Source: Telluria aromaticivorans (GTDB lineage: Bacteria; Pseudomonadota; Gammaproteobacteria; Burkholderiales; Burkholderiaceae_D). Taken from it: a stretch of DNA of 64,000 bases. The stretch covers positions 62,001 through 126,000 of the forward strand of contig NZ_JABAIV010000010.1 of NCBI RefSeq assembly GCF_013003915.1, in the 5' to 3' direction. This document shows, piece by piece, positions 1 through 7,290 of the stretch (positions within the stretch are counted from its first letter, which is position 1; every line of letters starts with the position of its first letter). The position numbers and the translations under genes are program-made. A model generated the notes under the pieces. The model had not been told where the DNA came from. It did not search any database and saw only the letters and a program-made list of their open reading frames with translations.

Positions 1-482
1 CCCAGGATCACGTGCGCGGGCCCGGTGGTTGGCACGCTTTGCGCTTCGACGTACTGACTGTCGACCGCCTCGAGCTCGAGCTCCGGGCCCAACGCAATCC
101 AAAGCTGGAAGCCCTGGACCGTGGGTGAATTCCCGGCTGACATTTCCTTGCCATGCCACACACCGCCGCCGGCGCGCATCCACTCGAAGCCGCCGAATCC
201 GATGTAACCCGATACATCTGCAGGGTCGTCGAAGCGCAGGTCTCCTTCCGTAATCACCGTAATCGTCGCCAGTCCGGAATGCGGATGAATCGGCATCTGC
301 GTGCGCGAATCGTGCAAATCCAGCTCGAACAGGTCGAGGAAGACGAATGGTTTGAGGGTCTGGCCCAGATCGCCAGGACTCATCAACCGGGTGATCGGAC
401 CGTGGAAGAAGCCGCGCGTCCGGTGCGTAATTCGGCGCGGGGTCGTCGCAGCGGCAATGTCGTTTGAATTGAATTGGCTCAT
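1..482 (-). CDS. Pirin family protein, C-terminal end beyond the window
   Basis: The reading frame runs leftward from an ATG at 482 and is still open at base 1, so about 160 N-terminal residues are visible. They match the N-terminal cupin half of pirin-like proteins: a stretch reading MPIHPHSGLATITVI supplies the conserved metal-binding histidines, followed by a GDLRFDD-like turn and a region reading RAGGGVWHGKEMSAG. A good ribosome site (GGAGGAAGG) lies just upstream of the ATG. Pirins are iron-binding cupins; some bacterial members act as quercetin 2,3-dioxygenases, others have regulatory roles, and the sequence does not say which applies here. It heads a set of small stress-type genes on the same strand. 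Confidence 0.85.
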   Translation of the reverse strand, partial: MSQFNSNDIAAATTPRRITHRTRGFFHGPITRLMSPGDLGQTLKPFVFLDLFELDLHDSRTQMPIHPHSGLATITVITEGDLRFDDPADVSGYIGFGGFEWMRAGGGVWHGKEMSAGNSPTVQGFQLWIALGPELELEAVDSQYVEAQSVPTTGPAHVIL

Positions 483-524
483 ACCTTCCTCCATTGCTGA
501 TACCCGTGTTGCACAGGCAATTTG

Positions 525-1001
525 CTAGAACATCGTGCCGTTCATCGCAGCCATAAAGGCCGCCGGATTCCAATACTCGCGGTAATTAACGATCAAGCCA
601 TTGTTGAAAGTGACGAAGGTGGCGTAACTCATTTCATAGGGATTGCCATTGCCGATCACCTGACCCGAGACGCTCCACTCGGCGATCGCAAGTTGGGGAT
701 GGTCGGTGGCGTAGATAGTCATCGTGCGCGTCTTTTTCAGATCAATGATGGAGGGATAATCTTTTAGGTAGTCGTAAATAGCCGTGCGACCGACAATCTT
801 TCTGGACGCCTCGTCAGGCGCGAAAGGAAACCCGAACACGACGTTCACATCGCACAGTTCGACAAAGCCTTTGATGTCTTTGGCCAGGAAGGTCTTCAGG
901 CCGCGCCGCAACAACACTGCGGCTGAGGCGGCGCCATCTTGCGGTGCCTTGACGGGCGCAGCGCCAGCATTGCTATATCCGTTTTCCATGTCTTTCTCCA
1001 T
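525..1001 (-). CDS. NTF2-like / SnoaL-type small protein
   Basis: A 158-residue protein with the cone-shaped NTF2-like fold pattern: an N-terminal helix pair (LLRRGLKTFLAKDIKGFVEL), a core strand with VNVVFGFPFAP, a helix that reads TAIYDYLKDYP, and a C-terminal beta sheet ending in the typical NYREYWNPAAF motif found in SnoaL/ketosteroid-isomerase-like proteins. The family includes isomerases, cyclases and many proteins of unknown role, so no reaction can be named. Start is either the ATG at 1001 or the one at 989, which has a better spaced GGAG. It lies between the pirin gene and another NTF2-like gene, both on the same strand; three such proteins occur within 3.3 kb. Confidence 0.75.
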   Translation of the reverse strand: MEKDMENGYSNAGAAPVKAPQDGAASAAVLLRRGLKTFLAKDIKGFVELCDVNVVFGFPFAPDEASRKIVGRTAIYDYLKDYPSIIDLKKTRTMTIYATDHPQLAIAEWSVSGQVIGNGNPYEMSYATFVTFNNGLIVNYREYWNPAAFMAAMNGTMF

Positions 1002-1147
1002 GTTGTAATGTTTCCTGATCGCCTAATGCCCAGCGATGTAGACAGTATAGTAAGCAGAGTTGGGGCCTGCGTTGCCGGCCTTGCGCTATTGGTGCCGATC
1101 TTGTGGTTGGATTCGCCAGCGTTCCCAATGGAACGCTGGCCTGGGCC

Positions 1148-1759
1148 TTACTTGCCCTTGCCTACTTCGAACGCAGGTGCATCCGGATCGGTCTTCACCG
1201 TCCAGCTGCCGCTTTGCCTGAAGGACGCGGCCGACGCATAGGTGTCCTCCATGAACTGGAAGTACGCGATCTTTCCATTCTTCACCTTCGCATGGATGGA
1301 GAATGGCGAACTGAAAGACGTGCCAACAGCGACCGAGCGGTATGTGAACGTTCCGAACACGGCGACGTTCTCTCCCGCTCCGAACATGTCCGTCACCTTG
1401 AAGTCCTCGATCTTCCAGTACTTAGCGACGCGTTTGAACGTTGTGCTAAAACCTTCCGGCCCCGTCGACTTACCCGCCCACGGCTCGATTTTCTTCAGCT
1501 CGGGATTGTCGAATGTCAGCGAAATATAGGTCGCGTCCGGCGCAACCAAGCGCTTGGCCGCCGCGTCGACCTTATCTGGTGCGGTGTTTTCAAGAAACTC
1601 CTTAACAACCGCGACCGGTTCGCGGTGCGCGGCGCTCTTGCTTGCAGGCTGTGCAATGGCCACGACTGGGTTTAACAGCGCTGCGGCGCTGAGCGACAAC
1701 ACGGTGGCGGAAAGTGTGTGCCGTGCGGCGCTGGCGGTTATGGTGGCAATGGATTTCAT
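1148..1759 (-). CDS. Exported NTF2-like (SnoaL-type) protein
   Basis: About 203 residues. The N-terminus has a basic start (MKSIATITASAARHT), a hydrophobic segment rich in Leu, Ser and Ala and an AIAQPA cleavage-type site, so it is probably exported to the periplasm. The rest is NTF2-like: VVKEFLENTAPDKVDAA, a region with DATYISLTFDNPELK, and a final sheet with GKIAYFQFMEDTYA. I chose the ATG at 1759 because AAGGA lies six bases before it; the ATG at 1765 sits directly on that ribosome site. The function is unknown; it shares orientation with the neighbouring NTF2-like and pirin genes and may be co-transcribed. Confidence 0.7.
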   Translation of the reverse strand: MKSIATITASAARHTLSATVLSLSAAALLNPVVAIAQPASKSAAHREPVAVVKEFLENTAPDKVDAAAKRLVAPDATYISLTFDNPELKKIEPWAGKSTGPEGFSTTFKRVAKYWKIEDFKVTDMFGAGENVAVFGTFTYRSVAVGTSFSSPFSIHAKVKNGKIAYFQFMEDTYASAASFRQSGSWTVKTDPDAPAFEVGKGK

Positions 1760-2109
1760 GATCATTCCTTTCGTTGGTGAATGGAGAGCCCAGGATATGC
1801 TGGAATCTCGCGGGACGTCCGCGGCACCTGCCGCTTTCATACACCAATATTGCAAGCGGCGTGCCAGTCCCCGGCAAGGACCCAAAACACGCCGGAATAC
1901 TGCATCGCAGCAAATTCATGAAGCCTTTAAACCGGCTTAAAGAAGGACAGTTCTTGGCGCAATGAACCGTGAGCTTTTTCGCTGATGACGCGTCTATTAA
2001 ATGGTAAATTTTCCTTTTCGCGTCCAGATCAGTTCACCAAACAATTAAGATCATCAATACGGACAACTTTTCAGTTGCCCTGCGACTGATGCATAAGGAA
2101 ACAACTTGA
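1760..2109. other. Non-coding stretch, nothing recognised
   Basis: About 350 bases with lower GC than the core of the window. Reading frames on both strands are short and show no family signature. It probably contains the promoter of the leftward NTF2-like gene and the lost N-terminal part of the sigma-54 activator fragment that follows. Confidence 0.5.
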
Positions 2110-2544
2110 TTACATTCCCAGAGGTGCATCGGCTGTTCGCACGACGAATGCAGGATCGTCGGGAAGCCGGTTGAGAATTGGCCCGACGCAGAGGACCATA
2201 CGTCCTACTTTGAACCCGAATCCATTGTGAGCCAGCTGCTGGAATTATCTTCCCAGGTCGAGACGCTGCGCAGCAGCCTCAAAAAAGACCGCAGCTTGGA
2301 GGACATGGTCGGCGAGTCGCCAAGCTTCAGGCAAGCCTATCGCCTGGTCGAGAACGCCGCTGAAACCAGCGTCACCGTGCTGCTGTCGGGCGAGACTGGC
2401 GTCGGCAAGGAACGCTTTGCCCGCGCCATTCACAGCCGGAGCCGGCGCAAGGACAAGCCCTTAGTGACAATCAACTGTGCAGCCCTTCCGCATGACCTAC
2501 AATCAGAGAATTGGCAGTCATTTACTGCTGTGAGCCTGCCGTAA
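2110..2544 (+). pseudogene. Fragment of a XylR/DmpR-type sigma-54 activator (end of V4R domain, linker, start of AAA+ domain)
   Basis: The frame is open from 2110, after a stop at 2107, to 2544. It starts within the end of a V4R effector domain (CRIVGKPVENWPDAEDH, then YFEPESIV), runs through a coiled linker and enters the AAA+ domain with the signature VGESPSFRQAYRLVENAA, the Walker A stretch GETGVGKERFARAIH and NCAALPHDL. After this the normal ESELFGHEKGAFTGA sequence is missing and the frame ends within ten unrelated residues. Both the N-terminal effector domain and the ATPase/DNA-binding end are absent, so it cannot activate transcription. XylR/DmpR proteins sense aromatic effectors and drive catabolic operons; none is left nearby. 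The 3' end overlaps a membrane-protein gene on the other strand. Confidence 0.85.
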
Positions 2545-2853
2545 TCTACCTGCGAACCATGACAGTGCAATAGCCGGAATTGAGATAATAGCGGCATAAA
2601 AGATTCCTGCGCCCAACATTGCGGCAGCACCCGAAGACGCTAGAGTCACCGGGATTTGAGCGAACATGACAATGGCGCCTGCGGACCACTGTGAACGCTT
2701 AAGCACCGCCCCCATGATCACTGACAAAGCAAGCGCTGCGGGATAAATGATGGTCCAATAAGTAGCCAGGTCCCATGGTTCCGCAACCCCAGTGATTGCT
2801 GAGACACAAGTCCAAAAAATTAGGGAGATAACGCATACAGCAGTGAATGCCAT
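2518..2853 (-). CDS. Small integral membrane protein, unknown function
   Basis: A 111-residue protein predicted to be almost entirely membrane embedded: four hydrophobic segments can be read (around residues 2-18, 30-47, 55-73 and 80-100), separated by short loops such as KRSQWSAG. I place the start at the ATG at 2853, where hydrophobic sequence begins; an upstream in-frame ATG at 2934 would add 27 polar residues. I do not recognise the family. The 3' end overlaps the broken sigma-54 activator by 27 bases, consistent with this gene having been brought in by the rearrangement that truncated the activator. Confidence 0.5.
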   Translation of the reverse strand: MAFTAVCVISLIFWTCVSAITGVAEPWDLATYWTIIYPAALALSVIMGAVLKRSQWSAGAIVMFAQIPVTLASSGAAAMLGAGIFYAAIISIPAIALSWFAGRLRQAHSSK

Positions 2854-3113
2854 GAATTTCCCATCAGAGTTTTTTAAAGAACGCGCGCACGTGAACAGCG
2901 CGGCCGGGCCGGTAATCCGCGCGATCCTGTACACCTTTCAGGCTCGTATAGGAGATGATCGCCCTACGGAGGCGCACCATCTCCTATCCTGGGGTCGAAC
3001 CGAGGCGGGCAAAATGCTAAGGCGAACAGCAACGACGGTAGCAGCGCAACATTGCGCCATCATGGCATCAAGTTCCGAGATCGGAAATTAAGCCACTCTG
3101 GCAACTGCAAATT
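2854..3113. other. Accessory DNA without recognisable gene
   Basis: No frame in this interval shows a family motif. It lies between the membrane-protein gene and a short RHS-repeat fragment and is probably rearranged debris. Confidence 0.4.
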
Positions 3114-3224
3114 TTACGGAAATATATTGACGCCATCGGTACCTACCGTACTCACACGCCGGCCCGCGCCATCATAGACGTACGTGGCCTTGCAAGTTGC
3201 GCTCGACATGCGGTTGCCGCGGGT
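3114..3224 (-). pseudogene. C-terminal scrap of an RHS / YD-repeat protein
   Basis: On the minus strand a 36-codon open stretch between a TAG (3225-3227) and a TAA (3114-3116) translates to a segment with RGNRMSSAT, then the YD-repeat core ATYVYDGAGRRVSTVG and TDGVNIFP. The YDGAGRRV pattern is typical of RHS and wall-associated YD repeats found in large polymorphic toxins. No start codon, no repeat array and no toxin tip are present, so this is a relic only. It is too short to judge which RHS subfamily it came from. Confidence 0.6.
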
Positions 3225-3402
3225 CTAGTGTTGCCTAAGGTTTATTAGGCGCACGACCGATAAGTCATGCAGCGCCTGATCAGAACCGCAGCTGCTCAGT
3301 GGACCACTGCACATCAGTTTCTAAATCTTTGGATTTACTTTTTCGCATTTCCGTGCGTTCGCCGATTAGCGCTATTTCCACGGCATCGAGTAATATGACT
3401 AT

Positions 3403-3801
3403 TCAATCCATCACCTCTACCGCATGCATCGGATCTGTGTACTCGCGAACCTCAGTAATTTTCCCATCGCGAAGTCTGAATAGCATATGGTACTCATTCT
3501 CATATATTTTTCCGCTACTAGTTACTCCTCGCGAGCGTGCTTCCACGGCTACCGCATCGCCTTCGCCAATTGAGCTCTTCAAGTCCATTTTCAGTTCACC
3601 ATTAAACATAGTGAAAAGCTCTTTTAAGACGGGCCGCATTTCCGCCTTGGTTTTCAATCCGGCAAACGGAAACAAGTGCGGTTTGCCGTTGACCCACCAA
3701 GTCGAATCATCACTCATAGTTTCAAGAATTTGGTCAACACTACCCTTCTCAAAGTGGCCGAGAAAAAGGTTTATAAGGTTTTTGTTTTCTATAACAGTCA
3801 T
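3403..3801 (-). CDS. SnoaL-like / NTF2-fold protein, probable LysR target
   Basis: A 132-residue SnoaL-type protein: N-terminal helices reading NLINLFLGHFEKGSVDQILETM, then the DDSTWWVNG motif, a helix with TKAEMRPVLKELF, and a sheet ending DGKITEVREYTDPMHAVEVMD. The size and motifs suit the polyketide-cyclase/ketosteroid-isomerase superfamily; several relatives are stress or xenobiotic associated but the reaction is unknown. The ATG at 3801 has GAGGA seven bases upstream. About 50 bases further upstream is a 50-bp element also found in front of the oxidoreductase gene at 4542-5342 and in the LysR promoter region, so it is probably controlled by the LysR protein encoded at 6273-7166. Confidence 0.8.
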   Translation of the reverse strand: MTVIENKNLINLFLGHFEKGSVDQILETMSDDSTWWVNGKPHLFPFAGLKTKAEMRPVLKELFTMFNGELKMDLKSSIGEGDAVAVEARSRGVTSSGKIYENEYHMLFRLRDGKITEVREYTDPMHAVEVMD

Positions 3802-3850
3802 CAGTACGTCCTCGATTATATGTAGATCATGCAGGCAAGTTCGGGAGAAT

Positions 3851-3900
3851 AAGTCCGAAATAGGTTTGTTGGAAATGAATTATTGAAATACGGACTATTA
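3851..3900 (-). promoter_or_regulatory. LysR-type operator/promoter, copy A
   Basis: One of three copies of a 50-bp element. The 15-base core TTGGAAATGAATTAT (plus-strand reading) is identical in all three and contains a T-N11-A dyad typical of LysR boxes. Read toward the SnoaL-like gene, the element ends in TATTCT, a plausible -10, with TTTCCA about 18 bases upstream as -35. The outer edges form an imperfect inverted repeat (GTCCG ... CGGAC). Confidence 0.65.
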
Positions 3901-4063
3901 ACCTGATCAATTGGCGGAGGGTGTTGCCTACTATTGAAAACGATAACAACGGTCATAGTCTTGCGCGCTGCATACGCTGATTGTGCATGGCTATCTATGC
4001 CCGTAAATACCCCGTGTGTCCGGGGCAAAAGTCTCTCCGTGAGCACGTCGCTTGGTTTTTCAT

Positions 4064-4409
4064 CTCAGCGCACTCCGGTTCTACACCTGGCTTTCGGCGC
4101 GGTCGATATCGGTGCCGATCGCGAAGGTCAGGGTCAGGGTCAGGGCGCCGTCTGAAGTGTTCTGTTAGCTCATGTAGAGCATGTCCTCGATACCGTTGAT
4201 CTGCTCTCCAGCGGCGCCGCCACGGTCTCGGCGATGACCTTCGGGTTCGCGCCGGGATACTGGGCGCGCACTACCATGGAAGGCGGTACCACTCGGGGTA
4301 TTCGGAAATCGGCAGCTGGAAAATCGCGATCAGGCCGCCGACAAAGACGATCACCGATAGCACGACCGCGAAGACCCGCTTGTCGACGAAGAAGCGTGAG
4401 AAGTTCCAT
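4064..4409 (-). pseudogene. Decayed N-terminus of an RND efflux transporter (AcrB/MexF type)
   Basis: Conceptual translation with frame changes gives the start of an RND inner-membrane pump: NFSRFFVDKRVFAVVLSVIV, then GLIAIFQLPISEYPE, VVPPSMVVRAQYPGANPK, VIAETVAAPLE, QINGIEDMLYMS and, further on, SDGALTLTLTFAIGTDID. At least three single-base indels are needed to keep the frame (after the ATG, after SEYPE, within APLEEQ) and two stop codons interrupt the continuation (just after MLYMS and after ESQV). Roughly 115 of about 1,050 residues remain. RND pumps expel toxic compounds with a membrane-fusion protein and an outer-membrane channel; this copy is certainly inactive. The short direct repeat near 4124-4143 is part of this coding relic. 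Confidence 0.85.
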
Positions 4410-4413
4410 GTCC

Positions 4414-4541
4414 TTACTTCTTGGCGGTATTTAGCGCCAACGTGGCGGTGTTCTTGGCCGCGGCAGTGGCCGGGGCATTCCTCTTTGCCTGTTCTGCCTT
4501 CTTCGTGTTTAGCAGATCGCTGGCCACTGCAGGATGCGGGA
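4414..4541 (-). pseudogene. Probable C-terminal tail of an RND membrane-fusion protein
   Basis: A frame ending at a TAA (4414-4416) five bases before the RND start encodes a low-complexity Ala/Lys/Thr tail (AEQAKRNAPATAAAKNTATL). Such tails are common at the end of MexE/AcrA-type adaptor proteins, and adaptor genes sit directly upstream of the pump gene with this spacing. The rest of the adaptor gene is missing: the tail begins right at the stop codon of the oxidoreductase gene, so a deletion has fused the two. Identification rests on position more than on sequence. Confidence 0.45.
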
Positions 4542-5342
4542 TTACTTCAGATTCTTGTGCTTGAAATCCGAGACGTGTACCGATAGGCCGGTTTGCCCAG
4601 GGAGAATGTCTTGCCGCAAGGTAAGCGCTGGAATTTCGTAATCGCCCTTGTTTTGAGGACGAAACGCGATGGGATCTGCGCTGAAGAGCGTATCGAGTCG
4701 TTGTCCCAGTTCGTCACAAAGGTGAGCAAACCTGCTCTCATCTGTGCTGCCAGCTCGATACACCACAAACGGCGGCATCACATCGAAGCCCGGATAGAAC
4801 AGGATACCGTGCTGGATAGGATAGAGCATGTCGTTGATCGGACCGTTGATGCCCCGTGGACCGTAGTGGGACTCCCAACCACCTGCGGTCACCATTAGCA
4901 TAGCTCTCTTCCCGGCTAATGTGCCCTCACCGAAACGATCGCCCCAGTGCGTATCGGAATGCTCTCCAACGCCATAGGCAAAGCCGAATGCATATACCCG
5001 CTCTACCCAGCCTTTAAGAATCGCTGGCATGGAGTACCACCATAGAGGGAACTGAAGAATCACTGCATCGGCCCACACCAGCTTCTCTTGCTCGCGCGTG
5101 ATGTCTTCACTTTGATAGCCATTTTCGAAAGCGTGCTTGGACTCGTAGGCAACATCGAACCGGGTCGTGGACAGCCGTTGGGCGGTATCGTCAGCATCTA
5201 CAGCCGCTTTCCATTGCATTCCGTACAGATCAGACACCTTTACTGAGTGTCCAGCGCTCTGCAGCCGTTGCACGGTGAAATCCTTCAGCGCGCCGTTTAG
5301 GGATACCGATTCTGGATGCGCATGGACGAGAAGTATGTTCAT
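4542..5342 (-). CDS. NAD(P)H:quinone oxidoreductase-type flavodoxin-fold protein
   Basis: A 266-residue protein of the NQO/MdaB/YwrO-type flavodoxin-like family. The N-terminus MNILLVHAHPESVSLNGAL holds the FMN/FAD phosphate-binding region; AVILQFPLWWYSMPAILKGW is the conserved flavin-contacting segment, followed by VERVYAFGFAYG and the LMVTAGG loop. Such enzymes transfer two electrons from NAD(P)H to quinones or other electrophiles, avoiding semiquinone formation. The length suits the NQO1-like subgroup. The promoter carries copy B of the 50-bp LysR element about 40-90 bases upstream. Directly downstream are remnants of an RND efflux operon. The native start ATG at 5342 has only a weak ribosome site. 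Confidence 0.85.
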   Translation of the reverse strand: MNILLVHAHPESVSLNGALKDFTVQRLQSAGHSVKVSDLYGMQWKAAVDADDTAQRLSTTRFDVAYESKHAFENGYQSEDITREQEKLVWADAVILQFPLWWYSMPAILKGWVERVYAFGFAYGVGEHSDTHWGDRFGEGTLAGKRAMLMVTAGGWESHYGPRGINGPINDMLYPIQHGILFYPGFDVMPPFVVYRAGSTDESRFAHLCDELGQRLDTLFSADPIAFRPQNKGDYEIPALTLRQDILPGQTGLSVHVSDFKHKNLK

Positions 5343-5379
5343 AACTGGGTCTTTCGATGTAAGCGGGAGGGAGCAGAAT

Positions 5380-5429
5380 AGGTCCGACGCTGGTATATTG
5401 GAAATGAATTATCCACATACGACCTATTA
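5380..5429 (-). promoter_or_regulatory. LysR-type operator/promoter, copy B
   Basis: Second copy of the 50-bp element, in front of the oxidoreductase gene. It shares 29 consecutive identical bases with copy C near 7169-7218 and the invariant 15-base core with copy A. In the direction of the gene it ends in GGACCTATTCT, giving a candidate -10 (TATTCT) at the same spacing as in copy A. Confidence 0.7.
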
Positions 5430-5439
5430 AGATTCTTAA

Positions 5440-6245
5440 TTCAGGAAACGCGCGAGCGGTTCCACGAACCTGCAGGCCGAACAAATTGCAATGGGATGCA
5501 ATCGTGTAGATCGCGGCCAAGATCGGCTGCACGGCAGGAACGCTGCGTGGCTGGGTACGCAGCGGAGTGTGATACCTGCCAGCGTCCAGGGCGACTACCG
5601 GCGAGGAAGAGAACACGTTAAGGCGCTCGGGCGAGAAATGCGCGAGCTGCGCGAAGCAAACGAGATACCGCGCTTGGCGAGTGCTTTTTTCGCCCTGGCC
5701 GAACTCGGTCGCCAGTTAAGCCGCGGGGCATTTGTCGACCAGTACCGCCAAGCTTACGCTGTTGATTCAAGTCGCGCCGTCGGGCCACTGTCGCCTCCCG
5801 GCGGAGCAACCCAGCATTGCGCTATGTCCGTGTTCAGCGCGACGACGCGCTGAACACGGACATCTTGCGGGTTTGGCAGGCGAACCTGCCGGTCGACGGG
5901 GGCAAATAAGGTACGGCGCCGGCTGCAGCTTGAGGAAATGGAACGAGCTCGCTGCAGGGTGGAGCGTCTGATGCGCAAAGCCGCATCGCGCGGTGTCATG
6001 CGTGGCAAGGTCGTGCGCAGTGCAGTAGTCAATGCGAAGGCGACATTCCACTCGACCGGGTCAACCGCCTGTTCAAACGCACAGCGACGGAACTACTGCG
6101 TCAGTGATTTTACCTACCTCTCGATTTGGCGAGGCTTCGCCTACGTAGCCTTCGTGATCGACATCGTTCCTCGATAAATCGTTGGCTGGCGCGTCAGCAG
6201 TTCGATGCGAACCGATTTCGTACTCGATGCGCGATGCAGCCAGCT
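5440..6245 (+). mobile_element. Degenerate IS3-family insertion sequence (orfA and orfB relics)
   Basis: Frame-hopping translation recovers both transposase parts. orfA: DAIV, a stop, then IAAKIGCTAGTLRGWVRSG (helix-turn-helix), later KALGREMRELREANEI and LASAFFALAELGRQL. orfB: FVDQYRQAY, IQVAPSGHCR, VERLMRKAASRGVMRGK, then the catalytic-core start VSDFTYLSIWRGFAYVAFVIDI followed by a stop and IVGWRVSSSMRTDFVLDA. Multiple frameshifts and stops make it inactive and the DDE domain is cut off near 6245. It sits between the oxidoreductase promoter (copy B) and the LysR gene, which it has pushed apart. Terminal inverted repeats could not be defined. Confidence 0.8.
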
Positions 6246-6272
6246 CCGCTGGGATTTTTGACAGGCAAGTTT

Positions 6273-7166
6273 TCACACCGACGTTGCGATCGTCTCCCGC
6301 AACCACTGGTGAGCAGGATCGCGATGGGAACGCTCGTGCCAAAGCATGACCATTTCATACTCGGGAACATCTACAGGCGGCTCGATAATCTGCAGCATTT
6401 TCGTACTGCGTACTAGTCGCGAGGGCAACATGGCGACAAGGTCTGTACTGGCCAGGACGGACATCATAAACAAGAAGTTTGGAACAGAAAGAACCACCTT
6501 GCGTTTCAAGCCAGCTTTGGCGAGGACATCGTCAGTCACTCCATAGAAGCCGCCGCCGTCGGGTGACACGATGACGTGCTCAAGCTCACAGAATTGCGCA
6601 AGCGTAAGTTGCGGCCTCAGGTGCGGATGGTCCACCCTGCCAGCAAGTACGTAACGCTCCGCGAAAAGTGTACGGCGGCGAAGTCGGAGCGGGGAACCTT
6701 CGCCGGTATGCAAGGCAATATCTATCTCGGCTTGTTCCGCCTGCTTCGCAATATGTGAAGGAACTAAGTCGAGCACTGCGAGCCGAGTTGAAGGGGCCAC
6801 CGAGCGGATGGTGGCCATCGCAGGTAGAAGGATAGTCGATGCACTCGAATCCGAAGCGGCGACACGCCATGTACGGTCAGACGCTGCCGGGTTAAAAGGG
6901 CGGGTTGGCGCAACTGCGCGCTCGAGCGATTCTAACGCTTGCCGCAACGGCTCAAGCAATTCCTCTGCTCGTGCGGTGGGCTGCATTCCCCGCGGCCCGG
7001 GTAGCAGAAGCGGGTCCCCAAAAATATCTCGCAGCTTGGCGAGATGAACGCTGACAGATGGCTGAGAAAAGTTAAGGCGCCGTGCTGCACGGGTGACGTT
7101 ACGTTCAGTTAAAAGGACGTCAAGGGTCACCAGCAGGTTCAGGTCAAGTTTTCGCAAATTAAGCAT
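6273..7166 (-). CDS. LysR-family transcriptional regulator (NodD-like subgroup)
   Basis: A 297-residue LysR regulator. The winged HTH is at residues 5-65 (LRKLDLNLLVTLDVLLTERN, VTRAARRLNFSQPSVSVHLA), followed by the linker helix and a periplasmic-binding-like effector domain from about residue 95 (WRVAASDSSASTILLPA). The first residues resemble the NodD/LinR/PcpR group. No ribosome site precedes the ATG at 7166, and the 50-bp operator copy C begins three bases upstream, so its own promoter probably overlaps the operator. LysR proteins usually regulate a divergent gene and themselves; here the divergent gene is reduced to a remnant, while two other promoters (3851-3900, 5380-5429) carry the same element. 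The likely job is control of a quinone/electrophile response, by inference from the oxidoreductase. Confidence 0.85.
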   Translation of the reverse strand: MLNLRKLDLNLLVTLDVLLTERNVTRAARRLNFSQPSVSVHLAKLRDIFGDPLLLPGPRGMQPTARAEELLEPLRQALESLERAVAPTRPFNPAASDRTWRVAASDSSASTILLPAMATIRSVAPSTRLAVLDLVPSHIAKQAEQAEIDIALHTGEGSPLRLRRRTLFAERYVLAGRVDHPHLRPQLTLAQFCELEHVIVSPDGGGFYGVTDDVLAKAGLKRKVVLSVPNFLFMMSVLASTDLVAMLPSRLVRSTKMLQIIEPPVDVPEYEMVMLWHERSHRDPAHQWLRETIATSV

Positions 7167-7168
7167 TT

Positions 7169-7218
7169 ATATAGCTGGTATGTTGATAATTCATTTCCAA
7201 TATACCAGCGTCGAACCT
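7169..7218 (+). promoter_or_regulatory. LysR-type operator/promoter, copy C (orphaned divergent promoter)
   Basis: Third copy of the 50-bp element, here oriented to read rightward, away from the LysR gene. The bases at the -10 position read TACCCT instead of TATTCT. It shares 29 consecutive bases with copy B. Its original rightward target seems to be the decayed gene start at about 7245. Confidence 0.7.
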
Positions 7219-7244
7219 ACCCTGCCGGATCGAGCTGGAAAACC

Positions 7245-7290
7245 TCTTGAACTTACTTTCGGCCATGCGCATCCCGAGCGAAGACCTTGC
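7245..7290 (+). pseudogene. Remnant of the first codons of an NQO-type oxidoreductase gene
   Basis: Just downstream of operator copy C the DNA matches the first 30 or so bases of the oxidoreductase gene at 4542-5342, including CCATGCGCATCC, which encodes the HAHP part of the MNILLVHAHPE start. The first codon is TTG and one base is missing before the HAHP codons. After about 45 bases the similarity ends. This suggests the LysR gene was once divergent from an oxidoreductase paralogue or from the original location of that gene. Confidence 0.5.

Noticed and set aside
4124..4143. GGTCAGGGTCAGGGTCAGG as a tandem repeat element
   Set aside because: On the minus strand it encodes the TLTLTL part of the decayed RND pump, where this strand is naturally repetitive.
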